Numbered from the stretch's first letter, positions 32,243-43,401 are shown. The stretch is DNA of 64,000 bases from Yponomeuta sedellus (GCA_934045075.1 OW203734.1:17775680-17839679); one strand, 5' to 3'. Notes: a model not told the origin generated them from the letters alone. Numbers and translations: made by a program.

Positions 32243-34540
32243 TATCAACCCTTGTATGTCCCCACTGCTGGGGCACGGGTCTTTTCCTGCACCGCAGGGA
32301 GGTGAGGATTGTAAGGCAGTGGCGGGCTTTATAGTCAGAAGTTATTGAGCCACCCATAAGGGCTCTAACAAAGCATAACGACTGCCATTACATTACAGGC
32401 GGTATCAACGGCTTATAGTGCCTTGCGAAGCACGGAAGCGATCGGAAATATGCCACTAGCGGTAGTCACGGGACAGTCACCCATCCTGCACCTGACCGCG
32501 CCTGTTGTTGCTTAAGTGATTGATTCCAATCACTCGGTTCGACTAGTCGAGTTCTACTAGCAGTGGCGGAGCAAGACCTAAATTTTATGTGGGCACGACA
32601 GATTTTGCGAGGCCCTGCACTGTGGCGACCTGAAGACGGATTTTATAAAATAACTAGCAACCCGCCCCGGCTTCGCACGGGTGCAAATAACAGTATTTCT
32701 CCATTATTTAATGGATGTTATTATACATAATTATAAACTTTTCTCTTCAATCTCTCTATGTATTTAAAAAAACGCATTAAAAATCCGTTGCATAGTTTTA
32801 AAGATTTAAGCATACGTGGGGATATAGGGACAGAGAAAGCGACTTTGTTTTATATTATGTAGTGATAGTGATTAAAAAAAAGAAATAACTGCCAAGTTTT
32901 TATCCAAAAAATTCAAATTAGATTAAAATGAAAGATTACAAATCGTAAATATGTAGGTGGAAATGACAATACCAATAAATTAAATATCGGCTTTCAAAGG
33001 ATGCTTCCAGTCGAAAAAACAATTAATACATCTCCATTTTTTCTTTAAATATGGCTAAATAGTATTGACGATGATTCTGCCAGTAATATTTATGCAATCA
33101 GGACAGCAGAAAATAATTTTACATTTTCTTCATGCTGTATAAGGTACCACCATAGGGGTCAATGATATATGCATCGGTAAAATATCATCTTCACATATTT
33201 TGAAATATGGAAAGTTTCTGATTTCTCGATTCAGTGATTATTTATAAAGGGATATTGCGTAATTTCGCAAAAAAATTACGTTCGTCACTTAAAACCGTGT
33301 TGTTGCTTAATTTTGTGTCTGATTATGGCTGAATTTGTTTGGGAAGAAAAAATATTTTATTTACTACAATTCTTAGCTATAAAGAACTTATATTTAACAG
33401 TGCAGTCAATGTTTGCAATTATTGCCGTACTGTCATCTCCACCTCGTATACATTTCTTAAAGTGTGTATTTAAAAATATTTATATTTCTTTATTAAAGGA
33501 ACAGAAATTTCCTACTTTTAACTATACTAAATTCCTTAATTATTGTATTGTAATTCAGTCTAGATGCCACATCTGATTCAATAGATGTTCTTTCAGCTTT
33601 TCTTTTTGGTGATCCAGATCCGTAACGTCGTATCAGGTTACAAACTGTAAACAAAAACATTTATTTGCAGTTTTATGTACTTAATATTGTAAAACCTAAA
33701 TTTAAATTAGTTTTGAAACAAAAATCTTTAAGATAGCTCTTACTACCAACTAGTTTTTAAAACTCCAAAAGTCGATACGTTTTTTACCGTTAAAGCTGGT
33801 TTCTTCGTTAAATTGGTTTCCTTCAAAAGATATTATAAAGCGTATAATTTTATATACAAGTAATTACTGCGTTATTTATTTATTTATTTATTTATTACTA
33901 ATTAATTATTTCTTACCTTATGTAAAATAGATGAGTACAGGTACCGGTGATTTACACATTACAAAGAAAACAAAAAACCATTTATTAAGTCTTTGTTATA
34001 TTGTTTTTTTTAATTTTGGCTCAGTTTACAGGAGCAGTCAATATACCTACACACTATCTATTTATTCACTAAATATTATTAAAACATTGAACACACTATT
34101 CTTATAAAAATTGGTACGTACAGTCATAAAAACAAACAATATTGAATAACACAATTACGTTTCTATTCTTATGCGTCTAGCGACTGCGTTGCGAACTTTG
34201 ATTTGATTAGTTGGCTTCCTAGTAAAGAAAGTAAACAAATAAAACAAGGGATTCCCCGCACGCGTAACATTTACTACGCAATTTACAAAATTAATTTATA
34301 TCATTTTTTATTTAATTCTCGCTTTGAAGCAATGCATAAATTTTTTTGAGGCGCGAGGCCCCTTGTACCGCGAGGCCGTAGGCGGTGGCCCACGTCGCCC
34401 ACGCCTTACGCCGCCTCTGTCTACTAGCCTAGGCTACGAGCGCTTCGTACGATATGTACAATTTGGTGTTTACTATCTACCTAGTAGAACGTGCTAAACG
34501 CTTGAACCAATTTTGATGTGTGATTGGTAGAATTGTTGAG

Positions 34541-34613
<73 letters not shown>

Positions 34614-34676
34614 TTAAAAATTAAAAAATAAGTTTTGAGTAAAATAACTTATATTATTTTACTTATAATAGTTGGT
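32243..34676. repeat. Tandem duplication, unit 2 (2434 bp)
   Basis: Copy of 29807-32242. The SINE-A at the junction (32243-32552) has the upstream flank of the third SINE (34676) and the downstream body of the first. This is the hybrid expected from unequal crossing over between two SINE copies. Confidence 0.95.
32561..34419. mobile_element. hAT-type element (unit 2)
   Basis: Identical ends and interior to 30125-31983. TCTACTAG at 32553-32560 and 34420-34427. It arose by the tandem duplication, not by a second transposition, since its flanks are duplicated too. Confidence 0.9.
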
Positions 34677-35010
34677 TATCAACCCTTGTATGTCCCCACT
34701 GCTGGGGCACGGGTCTCTTCCTGCATCGCAGGAAGGTTAAGCCATACTCCACCACGGGGGCAAAGTGCGGGTTGGTGGAGGATTGTAAGACAGTGGCGGG
34801 CCTTACTGTCAGAAGTTATCAACCCGCCCATAAGGCCTCTGACATGGCTTAACGACTGCCATTATATGACAGTCGGCACCAACGGCTTAAATGCCACTAG
34901 CGGTAGTGACGGGACGCTCACTCATCCTGTACCAAACCACGCCTGTGGTTGCTTAACCCAGGTGATTGATTCCAATCACTCGGTTCGCCTAGGCCACAAG
35001 CGCTTCACTT
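34676..35010 (-). repeat. SINE-A, third copy at the duplication edge
   Basis: Runs from TTATCAACCCTTGTATGTCC to GGCCACAAGCGCTTC. Unlike the first two it keeps the CATACTCCACCACG segment and has CTCTTCCTGCATCGCAGGAA. The 159-codon frame over it is translated repeat. Confidence 0.85.
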
Positions 35011-35114
35011 ATAGTAGTTATTACAATTTAATTCATTCGCAAAAAACTTTGACACATGTAAAATGGGAAAATTCCGCACAAAAGAAAACGCACCCAACGA
35101 AAATACAACACTAA

Positions 35115-35513
35115 GGCCATTTTCAAACCAAATATTTAGTCAGCCGCCGAATGTGAGCAGGCTCACTGTGAGCCCCAGTGTAGGTAGACGTGAAAATACG
35201 CAGTCAATCACCATCCGCGGCGCGTAGTGGCGCGCTATATTAATACGGAGCCAATCAGTGTCCGCGGCGCGAAGTGACACGCTATATTAATGGACGTAGC
35301 CAACAGCGTCCTCGGCGCATAGTGAATTAATATACGTAGTCAATCAGCGTCCGCGGCGCGTATTAGACGGCCGCCGAATTTCAACGTCTACGCATTGCTC
35401 AGTAATGTATTGTCGGGATGTAAAGGAAAAAGTGAATAAGTATGAAAATACAATACATTGCGTAACGTTCGTTTACTTTCGGCGGCTGACAGTAAGTTTG
35501 GTGTGACGCAGCC
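35115..35513. mobile_element. Harbinger-like MITE with internal tandem repeats
   Basis: The left end GGCCATTTTCAAACCAAAT and CAGCCGCCGAA match the right end in reverse (GGCTGCGTCACACCAAACTT, CAGCCGCCGAA). TAA at 35112-35114 and 35514-35516 is a TWA duplication as in PIF/Harbinger. 35191-35375 holds four degenerate ~45 bp repeats sharing GTCAATCA, GTCCGCGGCGCG and CTATATTAAT. Non-coding. Confidence 0.7.
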
Positions 35514-35519
35514 TAAGAA

Positions 35520-35925
35520 AATAAGCCGTCCCGGGACACATCCGACGAAAAGGTACCCACCGGGCTGGCAGCGTTACCTCTCCGCAAGAGATATTCTCTG
35601 CATAAGATAGGCCTCAGCGCAGAAGATAGGTCGCCGTTTGAGGGACCGTGGCTATATCCCTCTCAGGGCGACCTACCTCTCTAATAAAAGCCTTCCCCGG
35701 TACTCACCAACCCCAGTGGTTTCGATCGCGACAGGCACAAAATGTACTGGACCAAAAGTGCCGAATACTTTTTTAGACCGTATTCACCTTGACCTTCGGG
35801 TCGAAGGTCGTGTGACCTTGACTTTGGAATTATTTATGTTATTTAACAATACAGTACTATCTAAAAGTAAAATTAAGAATTATTCATTACTATATAAGTT
35901 ATTACATGCATGTGCATTAATTATT
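35520..35925. other. No recognised feature
   Basis: GC-richer than average around 35530-35710 (TCCCGGGACACATCC, GGGCGACCTACCTCTC). A 98-codon frame (35638-35934) matches no family I know. Confidence 0.35.
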
Positions 35926-35930
35926 AATAA

Positions 35931-36139
35931 TTAACATAACATAACATTTACATACAAGCACATACATTGCTTCTGGCCCCACACTAGGAAACCCTGTGTC
36001 GTGGGAACCAGAAACAACGACATCACAAACATGTAAACATCCAAGACCTGGGCTTTTTTTTTTGTTCCCAGCCGGGATTCGAACCCGGGACCTCTTGCAT
36101 GGTAGGCAGACGCGCTACCGCTACGCCATAGAGGTCGTC
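35931..36139 (-). repeat. SINE-B, full-length copy
   Basis: Lead entry for SINE-B. On the minus strand the head GACCTCTATGGCGTAGCGGT, GCGTCTGCCTACCATGCAAG and CCCGGGTTCGAATCCCGGC resembles a tRNA-Gly (good D and T arms; an anticodon arm with one mismatch and ACC in the loop). Then come a poly-A linker, a body with TTTGTGATGTCGTTGTTTCT, CACAGGGTTTCCTAGTGTGG and a (GTTAT)n-type tail. ~210 bp, LINE-dependent in principle. Confidence 0.85.
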
Positions 36140-36180
36140 GTTAATTATTACTTAACTTTGAAACTATTGGGTTTAACTAT

Positions 36181-36267
36181 TGGGATGACTTGAGAAAAGA
36201 AGGCCAGAGTGGAGTTTTTTTTCCCGCTGCTTTTTTCTCCACTACAATACGGCTCGAAGGCAGCGGC
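36181..36267 (+). repeat. LINE-F 3' end, left part of a split copy
   Basis: GGGATGACTTGAGAAAAGAA, GAGTGGAGTTTTTTTTCCCG and CGGCTTACATTTTACGTTGA, up to GACATTCA. The rest of this copy is at 38228-38270, on the far side of the inserted minus-strand LINE. Confidence 0.75.
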
Positions 36268-38229
36268 TTACATTTTACGTTGACATTCAATTCAATTCAA
36301 TTCAATTCAATTCAATTTATTTCAACGTAAAGAATTTACATTCTGTTTGCTGAATGTCAAAGTACAATGTAACATGAAAGTGAAAGCCGCTGCCTTCGGG
36401 CCGTAATTTAGTGGAGAAAAAGGCAGCGGGAAAAAAAAACTCCACTCTGACCATCTTTTCTCAAGTCTTAAATCTAATACATTAGATACCACCTATACGC
36501 ATAAGATTCCATGATTGCCATTAATAACTTTAAATGTTAAGGCATTATTAAATAAATATACTTTTTTTACATAGGCCGTGAAAACATGACAAGTGCTGCG
36601 GCCAGACACACGAACAGCACTCGTTCACGAGCATAACGCAGAGGTCAGCCATCATCAGTCTCAACCATTTTGGAGGGAGATAGATGACCCGGCCACCACG
36701 CCACCATTCGAATGACCTTTAGCAAACCTGCAGATTAAGTTTTTGTCAGTTATAGAATGTATGATATATTTACTAATATGCAATCACGTCGTCTGTACAA
36801 ACTTAAATTAAAATATGACATACATAACTAACACTGAGGATTGCAGTGATTCGGTTGCTACATATAAAATATTTATTTAATAACTATGATTTACTCGTTG
36901 TGGAATTGGTCTACTGCCAAGGGCTTACATCATTTATAAAGTCATCTATTCTATAATAGGCCTTTTTACACAGCGCCTTTTTAATGAAATTTTTAAATTT
37001 GCTGTCAGGCAGGGATAGAATATGTTCTGGAATTTTATTGTAAAAACGTACACTTAGTCCTACAAAAGATGCATTTACCTTGGCTAATCTGAATTTAGAT
37101 AAAGCAACTTTGTTTCTGTTTCTAGTGTTTACGTTATGGATATCCCTGTTTAATTTAAATGTTGTTAAGTTTTTTCGTACGTACATTATGTTATCGAATA
37201 TATATTGGCAAGCCATCGTTAGAATTCCGATTTCCTTGAAAATATCCCTTAGCGATTGCCTGGTAGGTAAATTGTAGATAGCTCTAACAGCCCTTTTTTG
37301 TAGAATAAAAACTGTTTCTATATCTGCCGCACGCCCCCATAGTAACAAACCATATGACATAATACTGTGAAAATAACTGAAATATACAAGCCTCGCAGTT
37401 GACACATCTGTTAGTTGCCTAATTTTTCTAACTGCAAATGCGGCTGAACTTAACCTACCCGCTAGATTTTTTATGTGTGGACCCCATTGCAGTTTCGAGT
37501 CTATTGTAATACCTAAAAACACCGTGGACTCTACTAAGTCTAGTCTGTCACCAGCTATAATTAAACTTGTGTCCACTTTTTTTACATTGGGCAATGAAAA
37601 CTTTATACATTTTGTCTTTTTCGCATTCAACATGAGATTGTTTACAGTAAACCAGTTTAACACTTTAGAAAGGGCGTTGTTTACATCGTCTAGATTAGAT
37701 TGACCTCTCTTGATTTTAAAAATTAGAGAAGTATCGTCTGCAAACAATACTATTTGTGACAATTTCTCAACTAGGTAGGGCAGATCATTTACATATACTA
37801 AGAAGAGGAAAGGCCCCAAAATAGAACTCTGAGGAACTCCTATTTTAACATCAGATCCAGAAGACTTAACCCTATTTATGTCAACTTTCTGAACTCTGTA
37901 TGCTAAATATGATTGAAGAAGAGCTAGAGATCCATTACTGAGACCGTATCTGTTCAATTTACAAAGGAGCGTTTTATGGTCTACACAATCAAAAGCTTTA
38001 GAAAGGTCACAGAAAACTCCGATAGCATCCTGCGCCTCCTCCCACGCGTCAAAGATGTGATTCATTAATGCCACTCCTGCGTCGGTCGTTGAACGACCCT
38101 TGGTGAAACCGAATTGTTTTTTATGAAAGAGTTTATTTAAACTAAAGTGTGTCAACAATTGGTGTAAAATTAGTTTCTCAAACACTTTACTTAATACCGG
38201 TAGTATTGCTACGGGCCTAAAATTGTTTG
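36268..38229 (-). mobile_element. LINE-F, 5'-truncated copy inserted into an older LINE-F tail
   Basis: On the minus strand: truncated ORF2 from about residue NNFRPV to SPWQ-stop (36911), a ~610 bp 3' UTR and an (ATTGA)n tail at 36268-36305. At both ends the host is plus-strand LINE-F tail, so one family member landed in another. No endonuclease domain. The (TGAA)-like tail suggests the CR1/L2/Jockey group rather than RTE. Confidence 0.85.
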
Positions 38230-38293
38230 GCAAACATAAAGTAAATTCTTTTACGTTGAAATAAATTGATGAGATTTGAAACAGAATTAACAA
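36911..38293 (-). CDS. LINE reverse transcriptase fragment (ORF2 C-terminal two-thirds)
   Basis: The 460-codon frame encodes a non-LTR reverse transcriptase, which copies the element RNA at a nicked target. Motifs: NFRPV (25-29), QFGFTKGRSTTDA (60-72), FCDLSKAFD with catalytic Asp96, GVPQSSILGP (152-161) and FADD (184-187) with Asp186 and Asp187. The C-terminal half has the usual LINE tail (SVRFYNKIPEHI). The usual GVPQGS reads GVPQSS, which may weaken activity. About 20 N-terminal residues before LPNNFR are not LINE-F protein: they translate the antisense tail of the older copy (38228-38270) and beyond. With no endonuclease or true start it is a remnant, though the RT frame is still uninterrupted, so the insertion is fairly young. 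Confidence 0.85.
   Translation of the reverse strand: MLILFQISSIYFNVKEFTLCLPNNFRPVAILPVLSKVFEKLILHQLLTHFSLNKLFHKKQFGFTKGRSTTDAGVALMNHIFDAWEEAQDAIGVFCDLSKAFDCVDHKTLLCKLNRYGLSNGSLALLQSYLAYRVQKVDINRVKSSGSDVKIGVPQSSILGPFLFLVYVNDLPYLVEKLSQIVLFADDTSLIFKIKRGQSNLDDVNNALSKVLNWFTVNNLMLNAKKTKCIKFSLPNVKKVDTSLIIAGDRLDLVESTVFLGITIDSKLQWGPHIKNLAGRLSSAAFAVRKIRQLTDVSTARLVYFSYFHSIMSYGLLLWGRAADIETVFILQKRAVRAIYNLPTRQSLRDIFKEIGILTMACQYIFDNIMYVRKNLTTFKLNRDIHNVNTRNRNKVALSKFRLAKVNASFVGLSVRFYNKIPEHILSLPDSKFKNFIKKALCKKAYYRIDDFINDVSPWQ
38228..38270 (+). repeat. LINE-F 3' tail, right part of split copy
   Basis: GCAAACATAAAGTAAATTCT then TTTTACGTTGAAATAAATTG follow the LINE-F consensus directly after GACATTCA at 36267. 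Confidence 0.75.
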
Positions 38294-38380
38294 TTACATT
38301 ATATTATGATTTCAATAGGTACCTACTCGAGTACCAAATATGGTATTTTAAAGGTATTTTTTTAAATATAGTATAGGGAA

Positions 38381-38555
38381 AAAGGAAGGAGGTTGGTAGG
38401 CAGACCACCGACACGATGGTCAGACGACATCGTGAGGGTTGCGGGCCAGAGATGGACCAGGTTAGCACAGGACCGTGAGGAATGGCGCAATAAAAAGGAG
38501 GCCTATGCCCAGCAGTGGGTTGATGTGGGCTGATTATAGATAGATAGATAGTATA
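38381..38555 (+). pseudogene. LINE ORF2 C-terminus with (GATA)n tail
   Basis: 38381-38533 is open and ends at a stop. It reads GRRLVGRPPTRWSDDIVRV and ends EAYAQQWVDVG. This is the C-terminus of an RTE-type LINE of another family than 24776, with a GGCCTATGCCCAGCAGTGGG end common in Lepidoptera and a TAGATAGATAGATAG tail. 5'-truncated. Confidence 0.8.
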
Positions 38556-38876
38556 ATTATGGTATCATCATTATTTATAGCGTTTACATAGAACAATAGT
38601 TAAAGTTACTCAATTAGATCTTATGTTTTATTCAAGGCAACACAAAATCCCAATCAATTAGTACGTTACCCACCTTCTGCAATATCTCACAATCACCCAG
38701 TTACGTGAAAATTGTGTTAAAAAGCTGTTAAAAGCATCTGGCTGGAGGCGAGTGGCGACAAAGTTGCCGTTTATTAACGATCCGCCGATGAATTTATGAA
38801 TACAGACCAGTTAGACCCAGTAATGGTACCCTTACCTAACATAATCTCAAAAAGGTATAGAAATAAAATACTCATC

Positions 38877-39235
38877 ACCATCAACCCATTATGTCCCCAC
38901 CGAGGGGCACGAGTCCCTTCCTCATGTGGAGTATGACCTATACCTTCCTCAATCCGGACTTGGCCCTTTCCGGATTGGTGGATGCTTGCAAGACTAGTGG
39001 CTGGTCTTACTGACAGAAGTTTTCAAGCTACTCTAAGGCGTCTGACTTGGCTTAAAGACTGCCATCTATCGATGGCAGCCGGCACCAACTGCTTAACGTG
39101 CTTTGCGAAGCACGGAAACGCTGGGAAAAATGCCACTGGCGTTAGTCATAGAGGGTTTACCCATCCATCACTGAACGCACCCTGTGTTGCTTAACCTCGT
39201 TTAAGATAACTCAAGCAGCCGGGGCTGCGAGCGAT
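38877..39235 (-). repeat. SINE-A2 subfamily copy
   Basis: ATCAACCCATTATGTCCCCA and CCGAGGGGCACGAGTCCCTT at one end, GCAGCCGGGGCTGCGAGCG at the other. Subfamily A2 (also 56885-57250, 61994-62170) has CCCCTCGGTGGGGACATAAT and a (TGATGG)n-like tail in place of A's CCCCAGCAGTGGGGACATAC and (TCGA)n. Confidence 0.75.
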
Positions 39236-39239
39236 TCTC

Positions 39240-40170
39240 GAAATAAAATACTATTTACATAGTAAAGTAATTAGTATTAATAAAAATCCAGAACGGCTTT
39301 GCCGACTTAGCTGATTTTGGTTTTGAAATAATTGTCGAAGTCCAGGGAAGGTTCGACCTTTGAGAAAACGATGGGCAGAGTCAACGGGAGCCAGTGAAAA
39401 ACTTACTATGGAGAAAAGAGCTGTTGAATAAAATAACTATTGTATAACTGCAACATTCGTAAAATGAGTGGTTCTAAGGTTGTCTGGAACAGATCGCATT
39501 CAGCAATAAGACCGCCAATTGGATGCGGCAAAACTTAGATTTGCAGCCTTTAAATGTATTTTATTTTCTGGTGTGTATAAAGTGTCTTATCTCGTCTAAT
39601 CTAAGAAACAGGGGCCAAATGTAGGGTCAAAAGGGACCTTTGCCTAATCACACAGTGATTAAAACTAGTCGCGATTCGATAGCTGACAGCTGCCTTGCTT
39701 TGAGTTAATTAATAGCTGTACTGTGTCGCATTGTAACATTGTCGTTGGGATAATTAATCTGCGTGTTGTGTAATGTCGAGTGTGATAGTTTATATTGCCT
39801 TTGTTACATAATATCAACTGTCTGGTTAGTCAATTGGTGCTTGTCTAAGCACAAGGAGTCGATTTTCTTAGGGAATGTTTTTAGCGTTCTCGAAGGTACG
39901 GTGTTCTAGATAAAGGGGAGTACCGAAAATTCGGTCAAGCGGTACAGGCAGAGATAGAACTCCAAGAGGTTATCTTTAAATTAAAACAAAAAAATAGGAC
40001 ACCCAGTATAATAGAACACCATGACTTCGAGAACGTTTAAAACTTAAACTATAGAAATCGATCCTATATGCGTAGTTAAGCACCAATAAACTAACTAATA
40101 TTAGTAACGCATCTACTGTAACTAATTATAATTAAAATGAAATAAATTTACCCGAACAAAAGAATAATAT
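39240..40170. other. No recognised feature
   Basis: A short LINE-like tail (GGTGTGTATAAAGTGTCTTA) near 39558-39600. Otherwise unassigned. Confidence 0.35.
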
Positions 40171-40178
40171 ATTGGAAA

Positions 40179-40305
40179 CTAGCTGACCCAGCGAACTTCG
40201 TACCGCTTACCAGTCGATTTCTTAATTTTTTTTCTCTCCGTAAGAACCATCCGCGTTCTTCAAGGAATATTCTAAAAAAAGAATTAGCGAAATCGATTAT
40301 AGACG
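40179..40305 (+). repeat. Helitron-like unit, truncated
   Basis: CTAGCTGACCCAGCGAACTT and AAGAACCATCCGCGTTCTTC, stopping at AGCGAAATCG. Confidence 0.6.
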
Positions 40306-40439
40306 ATTATAGATGTCGTCGGGTGTAAAGGTAAAAGTTTACCTAAAGCTTAATAAATAATCGCTTAAACATAAAACTATGTACAAACATCGCGAGTCAT
40401 AGAGCTCTACTAATATAATCGTAACTCAAAAGCAGCCTA

Positions 40440-40569
40440 CGTTTTACTACGCCATAGAGCATGTGTGCTACGCGTTCTCAGCGGCGCGGCGCGGCGTAGC
40501 GACAATTCGTAGCATGGGCTACGTAAATAAATCGCGTAGCACCGACGTAGCATAAGTGCTACGTCGGTG
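40440..40569. repeat. GTAGC-rich segment ending in a perfect hairpin
   Basis: GCTACG/CGTAGC words recur from 40468 to 40569. CACCGACGTAGCA (40540-40552) and TGCTACGTCGGTG (40557-40569) pair perfectly around a TAAG loop. Possibly a remnant MITE. Confidence 0.5.
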
Positions 40570-40961
40570 TCACAATAATTATGTCTTTAGCGGCAACCGC
40601 CCGCTGGTAGAATAAGTATTTAAGGTGTCTATGCAAAAAATAAACAGTTTAACGATACATAAACTAGTCAAATTGAGCACACTCAGTTTTGTTGTTAAGA
40701 GGTTTTGTACTCGACTGAGACGGAGCGGAACAGGAACATAACGCGTTCGCGGTTAATGGTGCTTGGCTTTGGCTTGTATGTATGCAAGCCTGAATGTAAG
40801 TATTTCCGATTCAATGTTCTCTGATAACGCATATTCGTGTGATTTTGAAAAATAAAATGTCTATCGATTTATCCAGTTAGTGTGAGTGTCATATGCTCAG
40901 TATATTTAAAGACAAAAAAATATTTCCAAAAAAGACAAAAATGAAATAAAAACTTTACTTC

Positions 40962-41095
40962 GATACCAACCAATGTATGTCCCCACTGCTGGGGCACGGG
41001 TCTCTTCCTGCGTCGGAGAAGGTTAGGCCATACTCCACCACGGGGACCAAGTCCGGGTTGGTGGCGACAGTCCAGTGGGGACATACCGCGTTGCA
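40962..41095 (-). repeat. SINE-A, internally deleted
   Basis: CGATACCAACCAATGTATGT to CAAGTCCGGGTTGGTGG, then jumps to a second, inverted piece (CCAGTGGGGACATACCGCG). Its 3' end is thus present in both orientations. Confidence 0.6.
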
Positions 41096-41982
41096 ATTGG
41101 TATGCTTTTTGCTCATATGGCAAAAAAATCATAATTGCTCCTTCTTGAACGTCATACTGCATATTCCTCGTTGATCTCGTTTGCTCAAACTTCTTGACAA
41201 AAGCTTTAATTGACCAAAGCTTGGACACTAACTTGAAATTTATTGAAAAATTTTCTAAACAGGTAGTAAAATCACTACTACGCCAAGTTTGTAAATTTTA
41301 AATGGCATGCTATTTTCCCTTACGTGATTTATACAATAAATAGGATTTAATAAAAATATAAACTGAAATAAATTAATATAAACTAATACTAAATTAAAAA
41401 TTCAATTAATAAGTAAACTAAAATCTAATTAATATAAACTAATACAAATGAATACCTATAATTTTATATTTACTAATAAAAAACTTGCCCCAGGACGGGT
41501 TCCCTTGGCAGGGAGCACAGATCCCAGAATGCTGGCAACACTCCCCCATTGGATGGCCAGACTTGAAATCTAAATTGTTTATTTACAATAGAAAAAAACA
41601 TACAAGCACAGTGGTCATCGCACTAGACGTAAAACTTACACGCCGTAATCCGTATTCAATGCTAAACAGGCGTCGTACAGAGTAACCTAAGTAATCGTTG
41701 CTTTTATAAAATTGCTCTACGTTCCACAAAAGCACACTGTTGTCCCTAGCAGAGCTCCATTGTAACTGAAATTGCACCAAGTGACGCACATTGTACCAAC
41801 ACCTGCGCGCCCTTCCATCTAATGGTGTTCGTGAAATCCAGTGTTGCTATTTACAAACATTTTTGCCTACCTTGCATTATATAAGTGCAGGCGTTTCAGA
41901 CAAGCAGGCAAGCTAAATAACCAAAAAAATACATCTATAATAGTAACTTAGGATATATTATGGTATCATATCACAAACATTT

Positions 41983-42455
41983 TGTTACGGGCTAGGGTTC
42001 TAGATTTGGATGTAAAACGCCAATGACTACTTCTTAGGATTTATTCACGCAGGGTCAGGTCTGCAGGTCTTTACAACACGAAGTCCACACGTAGATTCCA
42101 ATCGAAGTCCAATAGTATCGCTGAGGTCGTAGGTTAACGTTCGTATCGCAGGTATGTTCGCTCGAAGTTCTCTCTTCGCTATTCTAAACGGAACTGACAG
42201 CGCGCCGCGGCGGCCTCTATATCCGCCGGCAAGGGTTCTAGAACATTCCCGTACCTACGTAGGTACCTACACTCGGTACACGCGGCAACGTCGCTCGAAC
42301 AGTTTCATGTCAAAGAGTTTTGAACCGTATGCAAGTGAACATACGAGTCATTATTGCTTGCAGCGTTTATTGTTTACTAAAACGCAGCATGCGGCGGCTT
42401 TTCAATAGGCTTCTAGAAGGCTCTACTCTAGATGGTTGGGGATAGGACCGCGACA
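41983..42455 (-). mobile_element. Probable solo LTR
   Basis: On the minus strand it begins TGTCGCGGTCCTATCCCC and ends CCTAGCCCGTAACA, the TG..CA ends of a retrotransposon LTR. A TATA-like GGCGGATATAGAGG lies midway and a polyadenylation signal TGAATAAATCC about 60 bp before the end: a U3-R-U5 layout. Repeated TTCTAGAA words occur in the U3-like part. I see no matching 5 bp target duplication and no internal genes, hence solo LTR with reservations. The 84-codon frame here is not a gene. Confidence 0.5.
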
Positions 42456-42459
42456 ATAT

Positions 42460-43200
42460 AACACATCACAAACACGAAAATACACACAGACTGAGGGTAT
42501 TTGTACAAATGCACGGCGGCAACCAGCAGGAATCAAATCCACGACCTCCGACGAGAAAGTGAACCGCTAGCGCATTTTAACCCTTGCTATCGACGACCTA
42601 ATATTTTTAAAACAAAACTGTCTCGGAAGCGTTTTCAAGTCCAGAACAAATCGATTGCTTATCGGTCACACAATTTTGGGAAATATATATTTTACGACTG
42701 CAAAGTTCGTGTGTTAAGATACCCTCCTTATGAGACACAAATCCATAAAACCCGAACAAACACAAAAACTTCCCGTCCCAACGAACTGTGATTTTTCTCC
42801 GGCACGCTCCAAAAGAGAAACTGTAAGCAGAAAAAAGGTATGAAAGGAAAATAAATCACACGTACCTACCTGAGTTTAAAAAGAAATCGGAAGTTATAAC
42901 ACGATTACATTATACGAATTTTTGTGACGGTGGCATTTTTTCGGCCCTCCCGCCATTCAATTCACGTAGCGACGATTTTTGACTTTGGAATTCAGAATTC
43001 GACGCCCAATTTCTTAAATCGGAAACTTGGGTACTGGTACAATCGCCCACAAAAGTGGCTTAGTTGTTATTTTAAGAATATTCCTTATTGTACACTGGAA
43101 AAAGGAAATAAATACAAAATATTTACAAAGATTCATAGCAAAGTTAGTGAATAGTTAGCGCAATTAGTTTGTTTTTTGATTTGTAACGAATTTATGAACA
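42460..43200. other. No recognised feature
   Basis: Unassigned. The word ACCAGCAGGAATCAAATCCA (42521) may be a worn tRNA-like B-box, nothing more. Confidence 0.35.
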
Positions 43201-43217
43201 GGATTTGCTCTAAGTTG

Positions 43218-43380
43218 TGTACGTAGTGTAGGACGCCCACCGACCAGGTGGGATGACGATCTGCGAAAAACTGCCGGCAGATGCTAGATGCGGCAAGCTG
43301 GAGACAGGGCGCTATGGCGCTCATTAGGGGAGGGCTATGTCCAGCAGTGGACTACATAGTATAGCCTAAAGAAGAAGAAG
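43218..43380 (+). pseudogene. RTE-clade LINE 3' fragment
   Basis: ACGTAGTGTAGGACGCCCAC through CGCTATGGCGCTCATTAGG to GTCCAGCAGTGGACTACATA and a GAAGAAGAAG tail. Last ~50 codons of the RTE ORF2 seen at 24776. Confidence 0.8.
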
Positions 43381-43401
43381 ATTTGCCCTAATGGGTATTG
43401 T

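Noticed and set aside
34635..35114. 159-codon frame
   Set aside because: It follows SINE-A almost end to end; the residues are repeat translation.
42154..42791. Frames of 84 and 96 codons
   Set aside because: The first lies inside the probable LTR; neither resembles a known protein.
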